Part shown: piece after piece, positions 56,612-64,000 of the stretch
How the letters are laid out: every line of letters begins with the position of its first letter
Position numbering within the stretch: position 1 is the first letter of the stretch
Program-made: the position numbers and the translations under genes
NCBI GenBank assembly: GCA_902826115.1
Contig: CADEDO010000004.1
Location: 1 to 64,000, forward strand
DNA length: 64,000 nucleotides
DNA from: an uncultured Nitrosomonas sp.
GTDB taxonomy: Bacteria; Pseudomonadota; Gammaproteobacteria; Burkholderiales; Nitrosomonadaceae
Direction: 5' to 3'
Notes under the pieces: generated by a model
Seen by the model: the letters and a program-made list of their open reading frames with translations, nothing else
What the model was told of the DNA's origin: nothing
Databases searched by the model: none

Positions 56612-57232
56612 CTATTTCTTGCCTTCCAAAGACTTGTTCTTGTCAGATAATGTTTTCAGCAGTCCTTCCACGCCGCCTTTGCGTACCTGACTGTTAAAAC
56701 TACCCCGATAATTGGTAACCAAGCTGACGCCACCTACGGTGACATCATACACTTTCCATCCATCCGGCTTTTTTTCCATGCTGTAATCAATCGGCACTGG
56801 CTGTTTTCCCTGTCCCTGAACAACGATGGTTCTTACCGTGGTTTCAACACGATCCCCCAAGGAAGCGATAGGATTGACCTTGATTGTTTCATCATGGTAG
56901 CTCGACAATGCATTTGAATAAGTGCGCACCAGCAATGTGCGAAACTCATCCACCAGTTTATTTTGCTGCTCCGGTGCTGCTGCTGACCAGTGCTGCCCCA
57001 TTGCCAGTTGGGTCATGCGGGTAAAATTGAAATGCGGCAATATCTTGGTCTCAATCAGATCGAGCATTTTTTCCTTGTTGCCATTTTTCAAATCCTCGTC
57101 TTTGTGAATAATCTCTATGACTTCCTGCACTGTTTTATCGACCAGTCTGTCAGGCGCAAGATCCATTGACCATGCAGGAAGCACCAACAGGGTAGAAAAT
57201 ATCAATAAAATTATTCCGAGCAGTCTTTTCAT
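56612..57232 (-). CDS. mlaC: periplasmic phospholipid-binding protein MlaC
   Basis: 206 residues. A signal peptide (LGIILLIFSTLLVLPAWS) directs it to the periplasm, where MlaC shuttles phospholipid between MlaA in the outer membrane and the MlaFEDB complex. Family marks are FNFTRMTQLAMGQHWSAAAPEQQNKLVDEFRTLLVRTYSNAL and VNPIASLGDRVETTVRTIVV, with DGWKVYDVTVGGVSLVTNYRGSF near the end. It is 68 bases from mlaD. Confidence 0.94.
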   Translation of the reverse strand: MKRLLGIILLIFSTLLVLPAWSMDLAPDRLVDKTVQEVIEIIHKDEDLKNGNKEKMLDLIETKILPHFNFTRMTQLAMGQHWSAAAPEQQNKLVDEFRTLLVRTYSNALSSYHDETIKVNPIASLGDRVETTVRTIVVQGQGKQPVPIDYSMEKKPDGWKVYDVTVGGVSLVTNYRGSFNSQVRKGGVEGLLKTLSDKNKSLEGKK

Positions 57233-57300
57233 TGTTTCCTCACCAAAAATTTTTTAAGTATTATGCAACAAATCTATATAACAAGAATATATCAGTTCAA

Positions 57301-57768
57301 TCAGAAAGAATCACTTTCTGATGCTTTATCAAATAAAAACCGCCCAATTAATTCTTCCAGCACCATGGCTGAATTGGTTTTCATAATTTTGTCGCCATCC
57401 ATCAACATCGCCTGATCGCCACCGGCCGACAAGCCAATATACTGCTCACCCAGCAGGCCGGATGTCAAGATACTGGCGAAAGTGTCTTTAGGAAATGGGA
57501 AACGGCTGTCCATGCTCATGGTGACGACAGCATCGTAGGTTTGCGTACTGAATTGTATATCGGTGACACGCCCCACGACCACACCGGCGCTTTTTACCGG
57601 CGCACGCACCTTGAGTCCGCCAATATTTTCAAAATTTCCAGTAATCACATAGCTCTGTGACGGATTGTATACATTCAAATTGCCTACCTTGAGGCTCAAT
57701 ACCATGAGCGCGGCAATACCGGTAATAACGAACAAACCCACCCATAAATCCATTGTTGTCCGCTGCAT
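57301..57768 (-). CDS. mlaD: MCE-domain protein MlaD
   Basis: 155 residues. A single N-terminal helix (DLWVGLFVITGIAALMVLSL) anchors a single MCE domain: YVITGNFENIGGLKVRAPVKSAGVVVGRVTDI and ILTSGLLGEQYIGLSAGG. MlaD forms the hexameric ring of the lipid transporter. Length is shorter than E. coli MlaD (183) at the C-terminus but all MCE motifs are present. It overlaps mlaE by one base. Confidence 0.94.
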   Translation of the reverse strand: MQRTTMDLWVGLFVITGIAALMVLSLKVGNLNVYNPSQSYVITGNFENIGGLKVRAPVKSAGVVVGRVTDIQFSTQTYDAVVTMSMDSRFPFPKDTFASILTSGLLGEQYIGLSAGGDQAMLMDGDKIMKTNSAMVLEELIGRFLFDKASESDSF

Positions 57769-58565
57769 CAGCTCACTCCTCTAAACATGAAAGCGGTCAA
57801 AATAAAATCAAGTCCTAAAATCACTAATGACGAGGTCACGACCGTCCGTGTCGTGGCGCCAGACACGCCTTCTGCCGTCGGCGGCGCATCATACCCCTCG
57901 AATACGGCAATGGCGGTCACCGCCACACCGAAAAAACAACTTTTAATGAAGCCATTCAAAATATCGAATCTAAAATCAACCGCGCTTTGCATTTGCGACC
58001 AAAAGGAACCTTCGTCCACGCCAATGAACACAACCGTAACGAGATAGCCGCCAAATACGCCCATCACAGAAAACATCGCCGCCAGGAATGGCATGGAAAT
58101 CACGCCCGACCAAAAACGCGGGGCAACCACGCGCGCTATGGGATCAACCGCCATCAATCCCATCGCCGCCAATTGCTCCGTTGCTTTCATTAAGCCAATT
58201 TCCGCAGTAATCGCTGAACCCGCGCGGCTAGCAAATAATAACGCAGCGACAACCGGACCCAGTTCACGCACCAGGGACAAGGCAACCAGTGTGCCGACGG
58301 CTGATTCCGAACCATATTTTTGCAGGGTTTCATAGCCTTGCAAACCCAGCACCATGCCCACAAACAAACCGGATACCACGATAATGATCAGCGATAGCAC
58401 ACCGGTAAAATACAATTCCCTGATGACCAGGCCAAAACGGCGCAGGCTCGTACCCGATTTGAGCAGCACCAGTATGAAAAAACGCGTGGCGCGCCCCAGA
58501 CGCCAAATGCTCTCGATGACGCGATGCCCAATATGCTGAATACTGGCGACGATACGCTTAGGCAA
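57768..58565 (-). CDS. mlaE: phospholipid transport permease MlaE
   Basis: 265 residues with five or six hydrophobic segments. LYFTGVLSLIIIVVSGLFVGMVLGLQGYETLQKYG, VAALLFASRAGSAITAEIGLMKATEQLAAMGLMAVDP and RFWSGVISMPFLAAMFSVMGVFGGYLV are hallmark stretches. It is the inner-membrane permease dimer of the Mla complex. The E-Q-L motif (ATEQLAAM) contacts MlaF. It overlaps mlaF by eight bases and mlaD by one. Confidence 0.96.
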   Translation of the reverse strand: MPKRIVASIQHIGHRVIESIWRLGRATRFFILVLLKSGTSLRRFGLVIRELYFTGVLSLIIIVVSGLFVGMVLGLQGYETLQKYGSESAVGTLVALSLVRELGPVVAALLFASRAGSAITAEIGLMKATEQLAAMGLMAVDPIARVVAPRFWSGVISMPFLAAMFSVMGVFGGYLVTVVFIGVDEGSFWSQMQSAVDFRFDILNGFIKSCFFGVAVTAIAVFEGYDAPPTAEGVSGATTRTVVTSSLVILGLDFILTAFMFRGVS

Positions 58566-59370
58566 AAGTATCCTCCAGATTCAAATCTTTTTTATACGCT
58601 TGCGCCGGATAATGAAAAGGCACCGGACCGTCTTCTTCACCATGCACGAACTGATGCACAAAGGGAGCGACTGAATCCCTCACTTCCTTGGGCGTGCCTT
58701 GCGCGGCAATCACGCCATCCGCAATAAAATAAACATAATCCACGATCTTTAACGATTCCTGCACGTCATGCGTCACCACAATGGAGGTAATGCCTAACGT
58801 ATCGGTCAGCCGGCGGATCAAATTGCCAATCACGCTCAATGAAATCGGGTCCAGACCGGTAAACGGCTCATCATACATAATCAGCATCGGATCCAGCGCA
58901 ATCGAACGGGCCAAAGCTACGCGCCGAGCCATGCCGCCAGATAGCTGATTGGGCATTAAATGATGCGCGCCGCGCAGCCCCACCGCATGCAACTTCATCA
59001 ATACCAGATCACGAATCATCGATTCCGGCAGATTGGTATGTTCACGCATCTGAAACGCCACATTGTCAAAAACCGATAAATCCGTAAACAAGGCGCCAAA
59101 TTGAAACAGCATGCCCATCTTGCGCCGCAGCTTAAACAGGGCATCGCGGTTCAGCTCATGCACCACTTCTCCGGCAAACTTCACATAGCCGGAAGTCGGC
59201 TGTATTTCACCGCTGATCAGTCGAAGCAGCGTGGTTTTACCGGATCCGCTACCGCCCATAATGGCAATGACTTTGCCACGCGACATGGTCATATCGACGC
59301 CCTTCAGTATTGGGCGCGTATCATAGGAAAAACCAAGGCTCTTTGCCTCAATTAAAGTATCAGGTGGCAT
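58558..59370 (-). CDS. mlaF: phospholipid transport ATP-binding protein MlaF
   Basis: 270 residues. Walker A MGGSGSGKTTLLRLI at 38-52, Q-loop MGMLFQFGALFTDLSVFDNV, signature LSGGMARRVALARSIALDP near 145, Walker B MYDEPFTGLDP and switch IVVTHDV. It powers the Mla lipid transporter. It is the first gene of mlaFEDCB; the operon's promoter should lie in the AT-rich DNA just beyond 59370. The C-terminal tail is typical of MlaF and contacts a neighbouring subunit. Confidence 0.96.
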   Translation of the reverse strand: MPPDTLIEAKSLGFSYDTRPILKGVDMTMSRGKVIAIMGGSGSGKTTLLRLISGEIQPTSGYVKFAGEVVHELNRDALFKLRRKMGMLFQFGALFTDLSVFDNVAFQMREHTNLPESMIRDLVLMKLHAVGLRGAHHLMPNQLSGGMARRVALARSIALDPMLIMYDEPFTGLDPISLSVIGNLIRRLTDTLGITSIVVTHDVQESLKIVDYVYFIADGVIAAQGTPKEVRDSVAPFVHQFVHGEEDGPVPFHYPAQAYKKDLNLEDTFA

Positions 59371-59778
59371 GCTAAACGGTAAAATCTATTTGGAGAAAAG
59401 ACGAATGAACGATAGTCCCAGTATTGTGTAACGAATTAAAACATTCTTGACCGGCCTATTAATAACCGATGAATACCTAGCGGTTGTTGATATTATCATC
59501 AATCAGTTGATCAGGCCTGATTTTAACCTCAAATCTCATCGCGATGTACTGATAAATATCGCTGCAATTCGATCCGGCATCAATTTTAATCCACTTTCCC
59601 GCGCAAGATTGATCTATGTTGACCTGCATCGCAACTTTGTGAGTAGCGGAAAAACTATCGCACGCACTACTCCAACCCTACAGCCCTTTGTGTAGGGGAA
59701 TGAATTTTCCCGATTCCCGAGACGATCGGGTGCGCAGGAATCCGCCAATCCTGTTTTTCGTTCACATATCATGGCATC
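59371..59778. other. intergenic region between mlaF and the nuclease gene
   Basis: This 408-base region has no gene I can support. It holds CCCTACA with TGTAGGG (59676-59697), a 7-bp stem hairpin. Immediately after is a degenerate repeat of the GATTCC-CGA...TCGGG-GGAATC style (about 59713-59743), a form common in intergenic repeats. The mlaF promoter is expected near 59380-59450. Confidence 0.5.
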
Positions 59779-60672
59779 ATGTATGCCATGCGCTATCTGA
59801 ATTCCATTGTCTATTGTTTGAAAGCATCTGTCATGCTCTGTAGCCAGCGGCTTTATTTCATCAGTTTTCTGATGTTCTGTTTCGTCTCATCGGCAGGATT
59901 GGCTGGTGAAATTTACCGCAGCGTAGACGATAAAGGGCGCGTAACCTATTCTGATCAAGCCACTCATGGCGCTCAACCAGTCCCAATCACGGCATCGAGC
60001 AATCGCCAACTGCGCCGAGTCGTGAGAGTGTACGATGGCGACACGATTATTCTGGAAGGTGGCAAACAGATTCGCCTACTCGGCGTTAACACGCCGGAAA
60101 TCGAAAGCCGCCTGCAAACGGAAGAACCGGGCGGAATTGCCGCAAAAAAATGGCTGCAAGCACAATTGAAGGCTGACACCCAGATTTATCTGGAATTTGA
60201 TGAAGTCAAACAAGACAAATATAAACGATCGCTGGCGCATGTGTTTTTGCCGGATGGCAAGCACCTGAATCTCGCATTGCTGGAAAATGGCTTAGCAACC
60301 GTCAGTATCATTCCGCCCAATGGCCGTTATGCCGAAGCATTGATCAAGGCGCAGCAACATGCAGAAAAACATAAGCTGGGTATTTGGTCCATGCCCGAAT
60401 ATCAACCGCGACCCATTGCCCAAATTGCCAATCCTGCCAAAGGGTGGCAGCGGTTCACCGGCACACCGGTGGCTATTAAAAAAAGTAAAAAATATACTCG
60501 GCTGATTTTCAATGACAAGGTGGATTTCCGTATCGCCAATACCAACCTCCGCCTGTTTCCCGCGCTGGATACTTATTTAGGAAAACCCTTGGAAATCCGC
60601 GGCTGGGTAGCGCGCAACAAAGATCACTACACTGTGTTCATTCAGCATCCCAGCGCACTCGTCGTGCAATAA
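59779..60672 (+). CDS. secreted thermonuclease-like protein with DUF4124 domain
   Basis: 297 residues from the first ATG. The ATG at 59833 (MLCSQRLYFISFLMFCFVSS) would give a more typical signal peptide. The mature part opens with a DUF4124-like segment (GEIYRSVDDKGRVTYSDQA). The staphylococcal-nuclease fold follows: VYDGDTIILEGGKQIRLLGVNTPEIES, with the Asp and Arg residues of the active site, QDKYKRSLAHVFLPDGKHLNLALLENGLATV and LGIWSMPEYQ. A further OB-like C-terminal part (GWQRFTGTPVAIKKSKKY) is less common. It is probably exported. Confidence 0.9.
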   Translation: MYAMRYLNSIVYCLKASVMLCSQRLYFISFLMFCFVSSAGLAGEIYRSVDDKGRVTYSDQATHGAQPVPITASSNRQLRRVVRVYDGDTIILEGGKQIRLLGVNTPEIESRLQTEEPGGIAAKKWLQAQLKADTQIYLEFDEVKQDKYKRSLAHVFLPDGKHLNLALLENGLATVSIIPPNGRYAEALIKAQQHAEKHKLGIWSMPEYQPRPIAQIANPAKGWQRFTGTPVAIKKSKKYTRLIFNDKVDFRIANTNLRLFPALDTYLGKPLEIRGWVARNKDHYTVFIQHPSALVVQ

Positions 60673-60769
60673 TTGCGCACTCGAACCGCCTCCGGCCACA
60701 AAATATACTTTTGATGAAAAAACAGAAGCTGACTTCAACCTCCACAAAACCACCTTGCTTTGCACAAGA

Positions 60770-62284
60770 TCAGGATTTTTCAAGCCGGGTAGTAACCTCA
60801 CTCATGGCTCGCTGCAAATGCTGCTGTAACGACTTTTCAATCGATTGATGCCGGTAAGCGGGCAACACATACGATGAAATTAATTCCGTTTGGCACTGCC
60901 CACCTTCCAGCCAATATTCCGCCACGGCAAATCCCACCATGGTCCCTGCAACCGATGCCGACAAACCGATCAACTCACCACGTTGCGGCTGGATTCTCCA
61001 GCGGTTTTGCAGGCTTGGATAAGTCATTGCTTCATATTGCAACAGATTCTCCGGCGTCAAATGGTAAACCTTCTGATATTTAACTGCTATTTGCTTTGCA
61101 TCTATCGTTTGCGAAACGCGCGGCAAGCCAGCCACTTGCGTCGACTGACTCAAACCAGGGCGTTTTACCGTGGGTTTGGTGGTCATTATTCCTCCAGATC
61201 CAGGGAAAGTAATCAATCGCTCAATATCGTCATCCTGAAAACCAAGCGCTCTGGGTTGACGAACATCAGGCAGCACCACCACATCAAATAATTCTTCGAC
61301 TACCCCATTAATATGGAGTGCATGTAAAAGGTTGCCGGTATTCAGATCAACGACCGCCAAGCCACATTGAACCGGCATATTTTCAGCGGCAAGGCGGGTT
61401 TCCAAAGATAAGCCGGTAAACGCCTTGGCGCGTAGCTGCGACAATCCTATCAAGGCAAAATTTTTCCAGAAGGCAAGTCCGCGCACAAAACCCGGGCAGA
61501 ACGTGATCGGTACAAATTGTCCACCATCCAGATAACCCAATTCACCTGTCCCAGAGTTGAGAATCCATAGCTTGCCCTGGTACCAGCGCGGCGAGTGCGG
61601 CATGGATAATCCTGTGGCAATGATTTCATTGCTGGGAATGTGCATCACCAATCCACCATTCCGGCGGTGATCGCGCCAGCCAGCAGCTTCATCCGTCGCA
61701 CTGCATGCGGTGACATACATGGGCTGATCATCTTGCATGGCCAAGCCATTCAAATGGCAACGATCTTCCGCCACCAGCCTGGTGATGAACGGCGGTTTCC
61801 AGATGGGCGCAAAGTTGAATCCTGCCTGCAAGGTGGCCAGACAACTGAAATCGGTATTGATGAATAGTATCTGCTGCGCCTGAGTGACCACGACATCGTG
61901 CACATTTACATCGCCCGTCGTGTGTGATTGACAGGGCACATACAAACGATCACAGCCTTGATGAAACTCAGCTTTTGCCAGCCGATTCTCCAGTTGCCAG
62001 ATTTGGTAACGGGTTGCCATATATAGGCTTTCACCGCGCGCATATAACCCCATGGGTTTATCAAACAACCGCTCATTGACTGCCAGGCGGCCATTCTCCT
62101 TGCGCCCGACTAAAAATAATCGATTGGTTTGATAGGTCGTAAACGCGAGACTGATATGTTCGCTATCCAGCCATTGATAGAGATGCTGGGAGCCCTGCAT
62201 GGTAACCGCAGGTGGATTACCGGAATCGGGTTGTTGCGTGATGGATGATTGTGTCAATGCAGCGATCTCATTGCCTGCAAACAA
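60770..62284 (-). CDS. TIGR03032/DUF4915-like protein with C-terminal GNAT-like domain
   Basis: 504 residues. The first 350 residues match the TIGR03032 style: repeated beta-propeller-like strands, HDVVVTQAQQILFINTDFSCLATL, LNGLAMQDDQPMYVTACSATD, NGGLVMHIPSNEIIATGLSMPHSPRWYQGKLWILNSGTGELG, and FCPGFVRGLAFWKNFALIGLSQLR. The last 150 residues look like a separate domain: VSQTIDAKQIAVKYQKVYHLTPE, RGELIGLSASVAGTMVGFAVAEYWLEGG and SSYVLPAYRHQSIEKSLQQHLQRA, an N-acetyltransferase (GNAT) pattern. The molecular role is unknown. The upstream gene in the same direction, 14 bases off, is the SH3 protein. Confidence 0.75.
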   Translation of the reverse strand: MFAGNEIAALTQSSITQQPDSGNPPAVTMQGSQHLYQWLDSEHISLAFTTYQTNRLFLVGRKENGRLAVNERLFDKPMGLYARGESLYMATRYQIWQLENRLAKAEFHQGCDRLYVPCQSHTTGDVNVHDVVVTQAQQILFINTDFSCLATLQAGFNFAPIWKPPFITRLVAEDRCHLNGLAMQDDQPMYVTACSATDEAAGWRDHRRNGGLVMHIPSNEIIATGLSMPHSPRWYQGKLWILNSGTGELGYLDGGQFVPITFCPGFVRGLAFWKNFALIGLSQLRAKAFTGLSLETRLAAENMPVQCGLAVVDLNTGNLLHALHINGVVEELFDVVVLPDVRQPRALGFQDDDIERLITFPGSGGIMTTKPTVKRPGLSQSTQVAGLPRVSQTIDAKQIAVKYQKVYHLTPENLLQYEAMTYPSLQNRWRIQPQRGELIGLSASVAGTMVGFAVAEYWLEGGQCQTELISSYVLPAYRHQSIEKSLQQHLQRAMSEVTTRLEKS

Positions 62285-62297
62285 TATTTATCAGCGA

Positions 62298-62984
62298 TTA
62301 TTCAAAACTGCCATATCTTGAGCGTTTCTTTCGGGTCAATAACGGAAGAATCAAACCCAGCGCCACACCGCCAAGCAGCACTAAAGCGCCGGCAAAAAAC
62401 CAATCTTTTTGCCGATGATCTTCCAGCTCGCTATTTCTTTGCTGCAAGCCATTGAAACGTTCCTCAGTGATCGAAAGCTTGTCCTGCAATTTCTTGTTTT
62501 CCTTGTCGATGGCAATTGCATTGGCCGATGTTTTCCTGATCGAATCCAATTGCTCGGTTAAGCGCTTGTTCTCGCCTTCCAGCGTCAGCAAGCGTTTCTT
62601 CGTGCCCTCATACTCGTCCTTCATGGCATTCAATTGCGCGCGCACCGAACCTTCCTGAGTCACTGCACTGCTGATCTGTTTGGCCATTTTGTCCACTTGC
62701 GTTCTGGCATCAGGCTCCGTCATCAGATATCGGCTCAGCACCCAGCCTTCAAGGCCAGAACTGGTTTTGACTCGCGTGTGTCCATTCTCCGTATCATGCT
62801 CCAGCACTTCCAGCGCGGTGCCACTCTTCAGCATTCTGAGAATGGCATGCCCCAGTGTCGGGCCTCGGCGTAAAGTGGTTTCCAGTTGATCGGATACATA
62901 ACGGGTTTCAGCGGAAACAAAAGTGGGGTAGAAAGCACTGCAAATCAATCCAACCAATAGCGCAACATATTTATATTTCATCAT
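62298..62984 (-). CDS. SH3-domain envelope protein (TIGR04211 type)
   Basis: 228 residues. A signal peptide (VALLVGLICSAFYPTFVSA) precedes a bacterial SH3 domain: TRYVSDQLETTLRRGPTLGHAILRMLKSGTALEVLEHDT to SGLEGWVLSRYL. A long coiled coil (QISSAVTQEGSVRAQLNAMKDEYEGTKKRLLTLEGEN to about 190) and a C-terminal helix (WFFAGALVLLGGVALGLILPLL) with a basic tail follow. This domain order is the TIGR04211 family. Its function is unclear; it probably works at the inner membrane/periplasm. It lies between sdhA and the TIGR03032-like gene, all read on the same strand. Confidence 0.87.
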   Translation of the reverse strand: MMKYKYVALLVGLICSAFYPTFVSAETRYVSDQLETTLRRGPTLGHAILRMLKSGTALEVLEHDTENGHTRVKTSSGLEGWVLSRYLMTEPDARTQVDKMAKQISSAVTQEGSVRAQLNAMKDEYEGTKKRLLTLEGENKRLTEQLDSIRKTSANAIAIDKENKKLQDKLSITEERFNGLQQRNSELEDHRQKDWFFAGALVLLGGVALGLILPLLTRKKRSRYGSFE

Positions 62985-63061
62985 AGATTCAAAGTATTAA
63001 ATTCAAAAACTCAACAAAAACAAAATCAGATCGGGTTCAGACTCAAAGCACGCCAATGATC

Positions 63062-64000
63062 CTAATAGGTTCTGGCTTTGGGTGGAAAAGATTCTACGGT
63101 CAATGGTTTCAGGCGCACCGGTTTATAGTCCAACCGGTTGTTCTCGCTGAAATACAAGGTATGTTTTAACCACTTGACATCATCCCGCTCGGGAAAATCA
63201 TTGCGCGCATGGGCGCCACGGCTTTCGCGGCGCGCTTCGGCAGAAATCATGGTGGCTGTGGCCACTTCTTTCAAGTTATCCAGTTCCAGCGCCTCGATAC
63301 GCGCAGTATTGAATACTTTGCTTTTATCCTTGATTTCGGTTCGGCCGATGCGCTCACCCACTTGCAGAATTTTTTCCACGCCTTGCTGCAACATGTCTTC
63401 AAAGCGAAAAACCCCGCAATAGGTTTGCATCGTTTTGGCCAATGCAGCGCCGACCTGCGCAACATTTTCGCCATCTTTCTGACGCTCCAGACGAACCAGA
63501 CGACTCATGGTTCTATCTTCAGCATTCGCAGGCAATGGCTTATGGTGCGGACTGATTTTCAAGTCTTCAATGATCTGATTGGCAGCCGCGCGCCCAAACA
63601 CAATCAGATCAAGCAGCGAATTAGTCCCTAGGCGATTAGCGCCATGCACGGAAACGCAGGCGCATTCTCCCACGGCATAAAATCCGGAAACAATTTCTTC
63701 CGGACCGGTTTTATACGGCGCCACTACCTGCCCCAAATAATTGGTTGGAATGCCACCCATCATATAGTGTGCAGTCGGTACCACCGGAATAGGCTCGTTG
63801 ATGGGATCGACATGCGCAAATTTGATTGCCAGCTCACGAATACCGGGCAAGCGTGTTTTGATGACCTCAGCACCCAAGTGATCGAGTTTCAGCAGCAAAT
63901 GATCCCTTTCTTCACCACAGCCACGGCCATCCTTCATTTCGGTAGTCATGGCACGGGACACCACATCGCGGCTAGCCAAATCCCTGGCATTGGGTGCATA
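63062..64000 (-). CDS. sdhA: succinate dehydrogenase flavoprotein subunit, C-terminal part
   Basis: The frame is open to the right edge, so the N-terminal FAD-binding half is outside. The visible 312 residues contain RDVVSRAMTTEMKDGRGCG (catalytic Arg region), PVVPTAHYMMGGIPTNYLGQV (substrate-site His), GFYAVGECACVSVHGANRLGTNSLLDLIVFGRAA (FAD-binding), and the C-terminal SRGAHARNDFPERDDVKWLKHTLY and RLKPLTVESFPPKARTY. This matches SdhA of complex II. No sdhB follows on the same strand, although sdhA-sdhB adjacency is common; it may be upstream. Confidence 0.96.
   Translation of the reverse strand, partial: YAPNARDLASRDVVSRAMTTEMKDGRGCGEERDHLLLKLDHLGAEVIKTRLPGIRELAIKFAHVDPINEPIPVVPTAHYMMGGIPTNYLGQVVAPYKTGPEEIVSGFYAVGECACVSVHGANRLGTNSLLDLIVFGRAAANQIIEDLKISPHHKPLPANAEDRTMSRLVRLERQKDGENVAQVGAALAKTMQTYCGVFRFEDMLQQGVEKILQVGERIGRTEIKDKSKVFNTARIEALELDNLKEVATATMISAEARRESRGAHARNDFPERDDVKWLKHTLYFSENNRLDYKPVRLKPLTVESFPPKARTY

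Overview
The window looks like a chromosomal segment of a betaproteobacterium, most plausibly a Nitrosomonas-like ammonia oxidizer (Nitrosomonadales). This is a judgement from protein style and gene content: a split glycine decarboxylase, a CopD/cytochrome c fusion, AmgK-MurU, a PEP-CTERM protein and IS5 and IS1595 elements. There is no rRNA or amo marker in the window, so the genus is not proven. I found no tRNA, rRNA or CRISPR array.

Layout. 1-2.4 kb: the end of an IS5-type element cuts the first of two tandem paralogous secreted proteins. Each copy has its own pair of 17-bp palindromes upstream. 2.5-5.4 kb: a secreted amidohydrolase and a membrane-bound spermidine-synthase-like protein. 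5.4-19 kb: housekeeping genes (nadK-recN, hrcA, hemH, ABC1/UbiB kinase, amgK-murU-pepP, ubiK, yifB/comM). 18.8-21.1 kb: an OFA-type transporter and an IS1595-family transposase. 21.3-25.3 kb: an SDR enzyme, rlmJ and a CopD-cytochrome c-thioredoxin-like fusion. 25.5-28.1 kb: an HlyC-like acyltransferase and a calcium-binding RTX protein. 28.2-33.6 kb: the glycine cleavage operon under a tandem glycine riboswitch, with tpx inserted between the two halves of GcvP. 33.6-37.6 kb: a PfkB kinase, a PEP-CTERM protein, a small lipoprotein, an EEP phosphatase-like protein and a DUF547 protein. 37.7-41.9 kb: a zinc module (Zur-like regulator, CobW GTPase, TonB receptor). 42-42.7 kb: a small secreted protein behind a promoter covered by three related operators.

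42.8-52.5 kb is the accessory part. After hrpA comes an OLD-like ATPase/TOPRIM gene. It is bounded on the left by a GTTAGCC core and on the right by an attC-like site, so it reads as a lone integron gene cassette. Then come yaeQ, a decayed ABC-F remnant, and three copies of a roughly 120-bp repeat. Two of these copies start exactly four bases after the stop codon of a small gene (a brnA-like antitoxin beside a stop-interrupted brnT, and a VOC protein). A DUF4143 ATPase follows.

52.5-64 kb returns to core functions: GST, DjlA-like protein, BolA, a YadGH-type ABC exporter, the complete mlaFEDCB lipid-transport operon, a secreted nuclease, a TIGR03032-like protein, an SH3 envelope protein and the 3' part of sdhA at the right edge.

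The signals I would follow up first are the attC-bounded OLD-like gene, the 120-bp repeat cassettes, the single-lysine RTX protein next to an HlyC homologue with altered catalytic positions, and the paired palindromes in front of the duplicated secreted proteins.
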